A stretch of DNA of 64,000 nucleotides, from the NCBI GenBank assembly GCA_963726995.1, contig CAVSEP010000004.1:62001-126000 (forward strand). The letters are read 5' to 3'. The translations under genes and the position numbers were made by a program. Source of the DNA: DAIDKA01 sp963726995 (GTDB taxonomy: Bacteria; Pseudomonadota; Gammaproteobacteria; Steroidobacterales; Steroidobacteraceae). This document shows, piece by piece, positions 26,321 to 35,050 of the stretch (its first letter is position 1; the number at the start of each line of letters is the position of its first letter). A model generated the notes under the pieces. The model saw only the letters and a program-made list of their open reading frames with translations. It did not search any database and had not been told where the DNA came from.

Positions 26321-27328
26321 ATGAAACGTCCCGTACTGACCGGTTTGTCCGCCCTGCTGATTGCCTTGCCGGCTTTCGCGGCAGCGCCGGCCACCTTCCG
26401 GGTGGGCGCCAGTGCGCTGGACGGCAGCTACGCGGCGACTGGAACAGTCGAGGCAGTGCGCCAGGGCACGCTGGGCGCCCAGGTCTCAGGTCGGGTACTC
26501 GAAGTTCTGGTGCGCACTGGCGATGAGGTCAAAACCGGGCAGCCCCTGATTCGCATTGAAGCCGAAGACGCCGTGGATGCCGCCGCCGCCGGTGCGGCGA
26601 CGGCGAGCGGAGCGGCGGCGCGACTTACGGTCGCACGTGCCGACTTTGGGCGCGCGCAACGGCTACGGGCCCAGGACTATATTAGTGTTGCCGCACTGCA
26701 ACGAAGCGAGGCGGCGTTGCACTCGGCTGAGGCCGATGCACAGGCGACGGCTGCGGTCGCGAGTGCCGCACGGACCCGTGCCGGCTGGCGCACGGTGACG
26801 GCGCCTTATGCGGGATCCGTTACGGATGTACTGGTGACGGCCGGCGACCTGGCAGCCCCGGGCAGGCCCTTGATCGCGTTGTATTCACCAGGTTCCTTAC
26901 GCGTTATCGCGCAGGTGCCCGAATCCCTGGCGGGGCAATTGCAGAGCGCGAAGCCTGCATTGCTCGTTGCCGACCCCGGGAAGCCCTCCGTACCAGTGAG
27001 CAGTTGGTCTGTCGTGAACGCCGTGGATCCCGCCACTCACAGCGTCGAAGTGCGCGCGGAGCTGCCCGACGGGGTTCGCCTTCAGCCTGGACAGTTTGCC
27101 CGCCTCTTGCTGCCGCTCAAGGGCGGTATGGCCCAAATGCGTATTCCGCGGCGAGCGGTCCTCACTCGCAGTGAGCTCAACGCGGTTTATGTCGTGGATG
27201 CGAATGGAGTCTCGCATCTGCGTCAGGTACGCCTGGGTCCCATCGAGGGCGACGAAGTTGGCGTCCTTGCGGGCTTGCAAGAGGGCGAGCAAATCGCGCT
27301 TGATCCCGTCGCGGCCGGCAGGAACTGA
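26321..27328 (+). CDS. RND efflux periplasmic adaptor subunit
   Basis: 335 residues. Signal peptide (LSALLIALPAFAAAP), then a biotinyl-lipoyl half (GTLGAQVSGRVLEVLVRTGDEV). A short Ala-rich helical hairpin (about 80-150) follows, then the second lipoyl half (TVTAPYAGSVTDVLVTAGDLA), a beta-barrel and a membrane-proximal domain. This is the membrane-fusion protein that joins an RND pump to a TolC-type channel; both partners follow. It is small for the family, with a short hairpin. It is the first gene after the ArsR-controlled promoter. Confidence 0.9.
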   Translation: MKRPVLTGLSALLIALPAFAAAPATFRVGASALDGSYAATGTVEAVRQGTLGAQVSGRVLEVLVRTGDEVKTGQPLIRIEAEDAVDAAAAGAATASGAAARLTVARADFGRAQRLRAQDYISVAALQRSEAALHSAEADAQATAAVASAARTRAGWRTVTAPYAGSVTDVLVTAGDLAAPGRPLIALYSPGSLRVIAQVPESLAGQLQSAKPALLVADPGKPSVPVSSWSVVNAVDPATHSVEVRAELPDGVRLQPGQFARLLLPLKGGMAQMRIPRRAVLTRSELNAVYVVDANGVSHLRQVRLGPIEGDEVGVLAGLQEGEQIALDPVAAGRN

Positions 27329-27336
27329 GTTTCGCC

Positions 27337-30300
27337 ATGGGCATCGCCGGTCGTATCGCCAGGCACTTCCTCACGGCGCGCATCACGCCGCTGCTGGCGC
27401 TGGTGGCGCTGCTCCTGGGTCTCTTCGCCGCCCTGGTCACACCGCGGGAGGAAGAACCGCAGATCAATGTGACCATGGCGAATGTGCTGATTCCCTTCCC
27501 TGGTGCTTCGGCGCGCCAGGTGGAGCAGTCGGTCGCCGGCCCTGCCGAGCAGGTATTGGGGCAGATGGCGGGCCTCGACCACGTAATGTCCGTGTCCCGC
27601 CCTGGACTGGCGGTGATTACGGTTCAGTTCAAGGTCGGAGTGCCGCGCACCGAAGCCCTGGTCCGGCTCTACGACACGCTGCATTCCAATCGTGACTGGC
27701 TGCCCGCCGGACTCGGAGTGGGTGAGCCGCTCGTGAAGCCCAAGGGCATTGACGATGTGCCGATCCTCACGGCGACTCTGTATGACCGGCGGACTGGCAG
27801 TGGTGCACTGGAACTTGAGCGGATTGCGCATGCCTTGGAGGCGCAACTCAAGCGCGTTCCTGGAACACGCGAGGTGGTCACCGTGGGCGGACCTAACCGC
27901 GCCATCACCATTGTGCTGCACCCGCAGGCGCTGCGGGCCGTCGGACTCACGGTGGCGGACCTGTCGCGGGCACTACGGTCGGCCAATACCGGTCTTGCCG
28001 CGGGCAATCTCGTCAGCGGCGGCGAATCCGTGGTGATCGACGGTGGAACCATGCTCTCGGGGGCCGACGAGGTTTCCGATCTTGTCGTTGGTGTGCACGC
28101 AGGGCGACCGGTATTTCTTCGCAACATCGCTTCCGTCACCGATGCAGCGACGGCGCCTGAGCGCTATGTCTGGTTCGGTACCTCGGGCAAGAACGCTGCC
28201 GAGTATCCGGCCGTCACCATCAGCATCACAAAGAAACCGGGCGAGAATGCGGTCGATGTCACCTCGCGGCTGCGGGCGCGCATTGTCGAACTGCAGAACA
28301 CGCTGATTCCCGAGGGCGTGGGCGTGGAGATCACGCGTGATTATGGGTCGACCGCCAACGACAAGGCGCTGAAGCTCATTGAGAAGCTGATTTTTGCGAC
28401 CGCATCCGTCGTCGCATTGGTGTTCTTCGCCATGGGCAGGCGCGAGGCGGCGATTGTCGGCATCGCGGTCGCCTTAACACTCACAGCGACACTGTTCGCC
28501 TCCTGGGCCTGGGGTTTCACGCTCAACCGCGTCAGTTTGTTTGCGTTGATCTTTTCCATCGGCATCCTGGTGGACGATGCCATCGTGGTCGTGGAAAACA
28601 TTCACCGCCACCTGCATCTGACGCCGGAACGTCCGCTTGATGAACTCATTCCGACCGCTGTCGATGAGGTTGGGGGGCCTACCATCCTGGCCACCCTGAC
28701 AGTAATAGCGGCCCTGCTGCCCATGGCATTCGTCGGCGGGCTGATGGGCCCCTACATGGCCCCGATTCCGATCAATGCGTCCATGGGCATGCTGATCTCC
28801 CTGGCCATTGCCTTCGTGCTGACTCCCTGGTTGGCGCGCCTGTGGCTGCGCCCGGCGTCACCCGGCAAGCATGGGGGTATTGCGGGGCTCATCGAGCCAC
28901 AGGTACGCCGCATGTTTCGACCGTTCCTCGATCTGGCGCGCGGTCAGAGCAACCGGCGCTGGCTGTGGGCGGGTGTGGGTGGATTGATCCTCCTATCGGT
29001 CGCTTTGCCGGCCGTGCAATGGGTCGTCCTGAAGATGTTGCCCTTCGACAATAAGTCGGAGTTCCAGGTCGTTCTGGACATGCCGGCAGGCACGCCGCTC
29101 GAGCGCACTGCTGCCACGCTCGCGGACCTAAGCCGGTATCTCGCAACGGTACCTGAAGTCAGCAACTACCAGGTCTATGCGGGGCTCGCCGCGCCGATCA
29201 ATTTTAACGGCCTGGTCCGTCAGTACTACCTGCGTTCCGGAGCCGAGCTGGGCGATATCCAGGTGAACCTCGTGGGCAAGCACGAGCGCAGCGATCAGAG
29301 TCACGCCATCGCGGCGCGGCTGCGCCCCCAGCTCGCGGCGATCGCCGCCCGCAGTGGTGCGGTGGTGAAGGTGGTGGAAGTGCCACCCGGTCCGCCGGTG
29401 CTCGCACCCATCGTCGCGGAAATCTACGGTCCGGATGATGCGGGTCGTCTCAAGGTGGCTGAAGCCGTCCGTGCGACCTTGCTTCGTGCGCCGGGGCTTG
29501 TCGATGTCGATGCCTCCTACATCAGCGCTGCACCCAGGCAGGTAGTGGCCGTTGACCGCCAGAAAGCCGCGCTGCTCGGCGTGGATTACGCGGAGGTTGT
29601 CTCGACCCTGCGGGCCGGCATCGCGGGGCAGGATCCGACGTACCTCCAGGATGAGACCAAGTACCCGGCGCCGCTGCACCTGCAACTATCGGACAGTACG
29701 CGCGGAAGCCTCGATACGGCACTGGATCTGGGTGTGCGCGCCAGCAGCGGCGCCATCGTTCCCTTGGGGTCGTTGGTCGATGTGCGTACCACCACCGTCG
29801 AACAGCCGCGCTATCACAAGGACCTGCTACCCGTGGTCTACGTCACGGGCGATGAGTCCGGGCGCGTGGACAGCCCCCTCTATGGCATGTTTGGTCTGCG
29901 CGGTGCCATCGCTCGAATCGTGGCCCCCGATGGCGGCCGCATCACGGAATACTTCATCCACCAGCCCAGCGATCCCTACCGCGGCTACTCGCTCAAATGG
30001 GACGGAGAGTGGCAGATCACTTACGAGACCTTCCGTGACATGGGCGCTGCCTACGCGGTGGGTCTGGTGCTGATATATCTGCTGGTGGTGATGCAGTTCG
30101 GTTCCTACCTTACGCCGCTCATCATTATGGCGCCCATCCCGCTCACCATTATCGGCGTAATGCCGGGCCATGCCCTGTTGCATTCGCAGTTCACAGCCAC
30201 CTCTATGATCGGCATGATTGCGCTCGCCGGCATCATCGTCCGCAACTCCATCCTCCTGGTCGACTTCATCAACATGCAGGTCGCCGCCGGGATCGAATTC

Positions 30301-30555
30301 CGGGAGGCGGTGATTCGCTCGGCGATCACCCGGGCGCAGCCGATCATCCTCACGGCCCTCGCCGCGATGCTGGGCGCCTTCTTCATCCTCGATGACCCCA
30401 TATTCAATGGACTCGCGATCTCGCTGATCTTCGGCATTCTGGTCTCCACCGTGCTGACGCTGGTGGTGATCCCGCTGCTGTACTACGCGGTCTATCGCAA
30501 GACCTATGCCGCACCGGTCATTCAAGTCCCCACCACAACGGAGCAAACAACATGA
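27337..30555 (+). CDS. RND efflux permease (AcrB/HAE-like)
   Basis: 1072 residues, the usual size. Twelve membrane helices surround two large periplasmic loops. The proton-relay motif GILVDDAIVVVENIHRH in TM4 has the Asp pair. The second half repeats the fold (IGMIALAGIIVRNSILLVDF). It lacks the heavy-metal (CusA/CzcA) TM4 pattern, so an organic or sulfur-containing substrate is more likely than a metal cation, but this is inference. It starts 8 bases after the adaptor. The stop overlaps the ATG of the DUF2892 frame. Confidence 0.92.
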   Translation: MGIAGRIARHFLTARITPLLALVALLLGLFAALVTPREEEPQINVTMANVLIPFPGASARQVEQSVAGPAEQVLGQMAGLDHVMSVSRPGLAVITVQFKVGVPRTEALVRLYDTLHSNRDWLPAGLGVGEPLVKPKGIDDVPILTATLYDRRTGSGALELERIAHALEAQLKRVPGTREVVTVGGPNRAITIVLHPQALRAVGLTVADLSRALRSANTGLAAGNLVSGGESVVIDGGTMLSGADEVSDLVVGVHAGRPVFLRNIASVTDAATAPERYVWFGTSGKNAAEYPAVTISITKKPGENAVDVTSRLRARIVELQNTLIPEGVGVEITRDYGSTANDKALKLIEKLIFATASVVALVFFAMGRREAAIVGIAVALTLTATLFASWAWGFTLNRVSLFALIFSIGILVDDAIVVVENIHRHLHLTPERPLDELIPTAVDEVGGPTILATLTVIAALLPMAFVGGLMGPYMAPIPINASMGMLISLAIAFVLTPWLARLWLRPASPGKHGGIAGLIEPQVRRMFRPFLDLARGQSNRRWLWAGVGGLILLSVALPAVQWVVLKMLPFDNKSEFQVVLDMPAGTPLERTAATLADLSRYLATVPEVSNYQVYAGLAAPINFNGLVRQYYLRSGAELGDIQVNLVGKHERSDQSHAIAARLRPQLAAIAARSGAVVKVVEVPPGPPVLAPIVAEIYGPDDAGRLKVAEAVRATLLRAPGLVDVDASYISAAPRQVVAVDRQKAALLGVDYAEVVSTLRAGIAGQDPTYLQDETKYPAPLHLQLSDSTRGSLDTALDLGVRASSGAIVPLGSLVDVRTTTVEQPRYHKDLLPVVYVTGDESGRVDSPLYGMFGLRGAIARIVAPDGGRITEYFIHQPSDPYRGYSLKWDGEWQITYETFRDMGAAYAVGLVLIYLLVVMQFGSYLTPLIIMAPIPLTIIGVMPGHALLHSQFTATSMIGMIALAGIIVRNSILLVDFINMQVAAGIEFREAVIRSAITRAQPIILTALAAMLGAFFILDDPIFNGLAISLIFGILVSTVLTLVVIPLLYYAVYRKTYAAPVIQVPTTTEQTT

Positions 30556-30765
30556 CGTTCCTGGCAACTTACTCGTGTCGTCGCGGGCACCTTCATTCTG
30601 CTGTCGCTCGCCTTAGGGGTGCCCGGTAGCCCGATTTTCCAGAGCAGCTACTGGCTGTGGTTCACCGCTTTCGTCGGTATCAACTTGCTGCAGAGTGGGC
30701 TGACGCGCTGGTGTCTGATGGAGCGTATCTTGCGCGGCCTCGGCCTCAAGGCCAGCACGGATTGA
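30552..30765 (+). pseudogene. DUF2892 (YgaP-like) inner membrane protein, frame-disrupted
   Basis: From ATG 30552, which overlaps the permease stop as ATGA, the first codons read MTFLAT. Skipping one base near 30570 continues as TRVVAGTFILLSLALG, then WLWFTAFVGINLLQSGL and CLMERILRGLGLK. That is the two-helix DUF2892 domain found in YgaP and in sulfur-related loci. Without the skip the reading frame is meaningless, and the correct frame has no start. It is either a single-base sequence error or a broken gene. About 70 residues if intact. Confidence 0.7.
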
Positions 30766-30934
30766 ATTGGCCCCGGAGAGGATCCTCATGCAAGTTGTCT
30801 GTGCCAATCGTCTATCGGTGAACCGCTTGCCATGTGGGCAGGTGGCGGAGGCACGCCTTTTCAGTCCCGTTCCAGCCCCGCAATTGCTCAACTCGCGACC
30901 AGGCTCTGGCCGGTCAGCTGAAGAGGCAGGCATC

Positions 30935-32320
30935 ATGAAATGGGCGGCACTGATGGGGTTATTCCTATTTTCCGGCAGTGCGGGGGCTGCAGGCCTCGGC
31001 GTCGCCGACGCCTGGCGGGCCGCCATGCAGCACGACCCGACGTTCGAGTCTGCCCGCGCCCAGTGGGAAGCCGGCCGAACTCACATCGCTCAGGGCCGTG
31101 CATTGTGGATGCCGACGCTTGCGGTGCAGGGCAGCGCTGGCCGTGGCGATCAGCAGACCCAGACCTCCGGGGCTGCCTTCTCGGCCCCGGGGTTCGGCAG
31201 CACGAATGGCGTGGACTTCCAGACCAGCGTCAACAACGGCACGTCCCTGCAATGGGCCTTTGTTGCCGAACAGCCGCTTTTCGACCCAGATCGGATGGCG
31301 GACTTCACTGCGCAGAAGAATACCGCCGCAATCGCCGACGCCCAGTTCCAGCTGGCCAAGCAGGATCTACTGCTGCGGACGGCGCGAACCTATTTCAGCG
31401 TGCTCAATTCACGTGCCCAACTCGTCGCGCTGCGCCGGCTGCACGCGGCGGCAGAGCAGGCGCGGGCGACGGCACAGGGACGCTATGAGAATGGCGATGT
31501 TCCCGCCACGGATATGCGTGAGGCACAAGCGAGTGCCGATACCGTCGGCGTGGAGGAGCTGGATGCCCAGACCGCGCTGACCTTGAGTGAGGCAGCTTTC
31601 ACGGATCTGACGGGCCTCGAGCCGGTGGCGCTGAGAGATCTGCCCGAGACCGAGCCTGGCGAGTTGCCGGTCCCTGATACGCTGGAGGCCTGGACGCAGC
31701 GTGCCCTCGCGGGAAGTCCACAACTCACGCTTCAACGCCTCTCAGTGGCGACCGCCGCAGCGCAGGTGGATCGTTTCGGAATGCTCGTCTCACCAAAAAT
31801 CAGCGTCGTGGCCCAGCTGGGTCGCCAATCGCTCCAGGGCGATGGAGACTTTGGCGCCGCGTACGTCACCGGTCGGACGGCCAGCATCGCCCTGCAAGCG
31901 TCCATTCCACTCTTTACGGGCGGGATGCGCAGCGCCCAACGTCATGAGGCGAAGGCACTCGAGCACAAGGCCAGTGCGGATCTGGATGCCGCCGATCAGC
32001 AGGTGCATCAGGAGGCCCGGGCGGCCTGGTTGGGCCTGACCACCGCGGCCGCTCGGGTGCGAGCGCTGCAGCGCCTGCATGGTTCGACACAGGATCGGCT
32101 GGGAGCGACGCGTCTGGGCGTCGAGATCGGCGATCGCACCGCACTCGAATTGCTCAACGCAGAGGCGGACTTCCTGCGTTCGGGCACTGATTTCCAGAAG
32201 GCGCAGGCGCAGTGGCTGCTCGCGGATCTGCAGCTTCAGGCCGTCGCCGGTGCGCTCTCGGAAGCGGATCTTGAGCGACTCGATCAGCATCTGGTCGACC
32301 GAAATACTGATTCCAAATGA
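30935..32320 (+). CDS. TolC-family outer membrane efflux protein
   Basis: 461 residues from ATG 30935, where a signal peptide starts (KWAALMGLFLFSGSAGAAG). The frame is open to 30767 but upstream residues are not protein-like. The two-fold repeated helical hairpins of TolC are visible: AWRAAMQHDPTFESARAQWEA and the matching second-half segment ending RLGVEIGDRTALELLNAEADFL. It forms the outer-membrane channel for the RND pump of the same operon. The sqr ATG follows after 34 bases. Confidence 0.9.
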   Translation: MKWAALMGLFLFSGSAGAAGLGVADAWRAAMQHDPTFESARAQWEAGRTHIAQGRALWMPTLAVQGSAGRGDQQTQTSGAAFSAPGFGSTNGVDFQTSVNNGTSLQWAFVAEQPLFDPDRMADFTAQKNTAAIADAQFQLAKQDLLLRTARTYFSVLNSRAQLVALRRLHAAAEQARATAQGRYENGDVPATDMREAQASADTVGVEELDAQTALTLSEAAFTDLTGLEPVALRDLPETEPGELPVPDTLEAWTQRALAGSPQLTLQRLSVATAAAQVDRFGMLVSPKISVVAQLGRQSLQGDGDFGAAYVTGRTASIALQASIPLFTGGMRSAQRHEAKALEHKASADLDAADQQVHQEARAAWLGLTTAAARVRALQRLHGSTQDRLGATRLGVEIGDRTALELLNAEADFLRSGTDFQKAQAQWLLADLQLQAVAGALSEADLERLDQHLVDRNTDSK

Positions 32321-32354
32321 ATGACCCAAGCACAGACGATATACGGGGAACCAC

Positions 32355-33629
32355 ATGGCACACATCGTAATTATTGGCGCAGGAGTCGGGGGGATGCCGG
32401 CCGCTTATGAGCTTCGCGCAAAGCTCGGTGCCCAGCATCGAATCACGGTCATCAATGCCGTGGATTACTTCCAGTTCGTGCCCTCTAATCCGTGGCTGGC
32501 CGTGGGTTGGCGGGATCGCGCCGGCATTTCCTTCCCAGTGGCCCGCTACTTGAAGCGGCGCGACATCGACTTCATTGCGCAGCGGGTCGACAAGATCGAC
32601 GCGACGGGCAATTGCCTGACGCTTGCCGATGGCGCCACCGTGCCCTACGACTACTTGATCATCACAACCGGGCCGAAGCTCGCCTTCGATGAAGTGCCGG
32701 GCGCGGGTCCCGCAGGCGGCTACTCGCATTCGATTTGCACGGTGGATCACGCCGAGAAGACCTGGGAGGCATACCAGGAATTCCTCAAGGACCCGGGACC
32801 GGTCGTCATCGGTGCCATGCCGATGGCGAGCTGCTTCGGGCCCGCCTATGAATTTGCCTTCATTCTCAGCACGGATCTTAAGCGCCGCAAGATTCGCAAC
32901 AAGGTGCCCATCACATTCGTGACCAGCGAGCCCTATATCGGACATCTCGGTCTCGGTGGGGTCGGCGACTCCAAGAGCATGCTTGAGTCGGAGTTTCGCA
33001 ACAACGACATCAAGTGGATCACAAATGCCAAGACCACCAAGCTTGAGCCGGGCAAGATATTCGTTACCGAGCTCGAGCGAAATGGCCAGATTGCGAAGGA
33101 GCATGAATTGCCCTTCAAGTTCTCGATGATGCTTCCCGCCTTCAAGGGCGTCGATGCCGTGGCGGCAGTTGAGGGGCTGTGCAACCCGCGCGGCTTCGTG
33201 CTCGTCGATGAGAACCAGCGCAGCAAGAAATATCGAAACATCTACTCTGCAGGCGTTTGTATCGCCATCCCGCCGGTCGAGGTGACACCGGTTCCCACAG
33301 GGGCGCCCAAGACCGGCTATATGATCGAGACCATGGTCACTGCGATTGTCCACAATATCGCTTCCGACATTGCTGGTGAGGCTGCGACCGCGAAGGGCAC
33401 TTGGAACGCCATCTGTCTGGCGGACATGGGCAACACCGGTGCAGCCTTCGTGGCGCTACCTCAGATCCCGCCCCGTAACGTCAACTGGTTTCGCAAGAGT
33501 CGGTGGGTGCACTGGGTCAAGATCGGATTCGAGAAATACTTCATCTACAAGATGAAACGCGGCAATGCGGAGCCTGTTTACGAGAGGTTCATGTTGCGTG
33601 CGCTGGGCATCAAGCGCCTGGACACCTGA
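32355..33629 (+). CDS. sqr: Sulfide:quinone oxidoreductase
   Basis: 424 residues. FAD-binding GAGVGGMPAAYEL at the start; YFQFVPSNPW and TTGPKLAF follow. The three redox cysteines known from the Acidithiobacillus ferrooxidans enzyme (128, 160, 356) are present: C128 in SICTVDHAE, C160 in ASCFGPAYEF and C354 in WNAICLADMG. PPVEVTPVPTGAPKTGYM and a C-terminal amphipathic basic tail (KIGFEKYFIYKMKRG) for membrane attachment complete the match. The enzyme oxidises sulfide to polysulfide sulfur and reduces quinone at the inner membrane. It closes the ArsR-RND-TolC operon. Confidence 0.95.
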   Translation: MAHIVIIGAGVGGMPAAYELRAKLGAQHRITVINAVDYFQFVPSNPWLAVGWRDRAGISFPVARYLKRRDIDFIAQRVDKIDATGNCLTLADGATVPYDYLIITTGPKLAFDEVPGAGPAGGYSHSICTVDHAEKTWEAYQEFLKDPGPVVIGAMPMASCFGPAYEFAFILSTDLKRRKIRNKVPITFVTSEPYIGHLGLGGVGDSKSMLESEFRNNDIKWITNAKTTKLEPGKIFVTELERNGQIAKEHELPFKFSMMLPAFKGVDAVAAVEGLCNPRGFVLVDENQRSKKYRNIYSAGVCIAIPPVEVTPVPTGAPKTGYMIETMVTAIVHNIASDIAGEAATAKGTWNAICLADMGNTGAAFVALPQIPPRNVNWFRKSRWVHWVKIGFEKYFIYKMKRGNAEPVYERFMLRALGIKRLDT

Positions 33630-34046
33630 TGGCGATGCGGTCCCCTGGGCGCCACTAAAGACAGCGGGCAAGTTCGCGATCTGATGACCGCAGCGCGTTT
33701 CCACTGGCGATGCCTGACAGAAACTGTCTTCGGACGCGACCTCGCGCTGGTCCTGGTCCTGGTCCTGAAAGTGGCATTGGTCGTTGCGCCACTTTGACCG
33801 TGAGGCCGGGCGCTGATCATGCGAAAGGCGAAGAACTTCTACAGCGCGCGGAGCATGCTTGCCTCGTGAACGACTCCCTTTCGGGCGAGCGCCGGCTCGA
33901 GGCCCGCGTGGTGGACTTGCAGCATGCGGGATGAACCTTAGGCTGGCGAAGGCCTGTGGTACGGCACACAGACCCATGAGTTCCCGCGCCGGCAGGTCGC
34001 CACTCCCAACGCAGTCGTGCCCTTGCTCGCGCCCAACGATCGTTGA
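33630..34046 (+). other. Intergenic region with a possible 37-residue membrane ORF
   Basis: No known gene. One short frame, ATG 33683 to TGA 33796, ends in a hydrophobic stretch (RDLALVLVLVLKVALVV) encoded partly by CTGGTC repeats. It faintly resembles tiny oxidase accessory proteins but is unsupported otherwise. The rest shows no features. Confidence 0.25.
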
Positions 34047-34058
34047 GTGGTCGCACCT

Positions 34059-34850
34059 GTGACCCACTGGCTGATCACACTGCTTTGCGGTGCCCTGGTG
34101 GGTTGCATACTGGGCTTGATCGGCGGCGGCGGCTCCATCCTTGCCGTGCCGCTGCTGTTGTACGTGGTTGGCATCCGGGATCCTCACCTGGCGATCGGCA
34201 CCAGTGCGCTTGCGGTAGGCACCAACGCCGCGGCAAATCTGGTGGGCCACTGGCGACTGGGCAACGTCAAGCTACCTTGCGCTTTCGCGTTTGCGGCGGC
34301 CGGTGTGCTGGGCGCACTCATGGGTTCCTCGCTAGGCAAGGCGGTCGACGGGCAGAAACTCATGCTCCTATTCGCTGTTGCGATGCTGGCTGTGGGCATT
34401 GGTATGTTGAGGGGACGCCAGGACGCCGGCGACCCAGGCGTACACATCAATCCCGCCATCGCCCTTCGCCTGACCGGGGTTGGGTTCCTGACTGGCGTTC
34501 TGTCGGGCTTCTTTGGCATCGGCGGCGGCTTCTTGATCGTCCCCGGGCTGATGCTCGGAAGCGGCATGCCCATGCTGTATGCCGTCGGTTCCTCGCTGTT
34601 CTCCGTGGCTGCGTTCGGATTCACGACCGCGGCAAGCTACGCTTGGTCGGGTCTGGTCGACTGGCCCGTTGCCCTCGTGTTCATTGTCGGCGGCGCAGCA
34701 GGAGGCTTGCTCGGCATCCGATTGGCCGTCACACTTGCGGGGCGGCGACAGGTGCTCAGCCGGATCTTTGCGACGTTGGTGATCCTGACGGCGCTTTATG
34801 TGGCGGCAAGGACGTTGGGCGTTTGGCAGGCTGGTGCGGGCGATACATGA
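34059..34850 (+). CDS. TauE/SafE family anion exporter, copy 1
   Basis: 263 residues from GTG 34059; another GTG at 34047 is also in frame. Eight or so membrane helices with the two family repeats: GLIGGGGSILAVPLLLY and LSGFFGIGGGFLIVPGLMLG. These transporters move sulfite, sulfoacetate or related anions across the inner membrane. The copy at 50642 aligns over its whole length with many identical residues, so the two are paralogues. Neighbouring sqr suggests export of a sulfur oxidation product. Confidence 0.88.
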   Translation: MTHWLITLLCGALVGCILGLIGGGGSILAVPLLLYVVGIRDPHLAIGTSALAVGTNAAANLVGHWRLGNVKLPCAFAFAAAGVLGALMGSSLGKAVDGQKLMLLFAVAMLAVGIGMLRGRQDAGDPGVHINPAIALRLTGVGFLTGVLSGFFGIGGGFLIVPGLMLGSGMPMLYAVGSSLFSVAAFGFTTAASYAWSGLVDWPVALVFIVGGAAGGLLGIRLAVTLAGRRQVLSRIFATLVILTALYVAARTLGVWQAGAGDT

Positions 34851-35050
34851 AATAGCGAAGTGGACTATTCGGCCCAGGCCGCGGCCTCGAGTCTGACGGC
34901 GAAACAGCGAAACGTTGAGCCGGTCGTGGAAGCAGGTCGATCGGAAATAGTGCGTGGGCCGGAACGATCGTGCCTTTGAGATCCTTGGCCGGATTATGAA
35001 TGGCACGCTGACGGGTTGCCCCATTTGACCTGACCGGGCAGGAATTGCTG

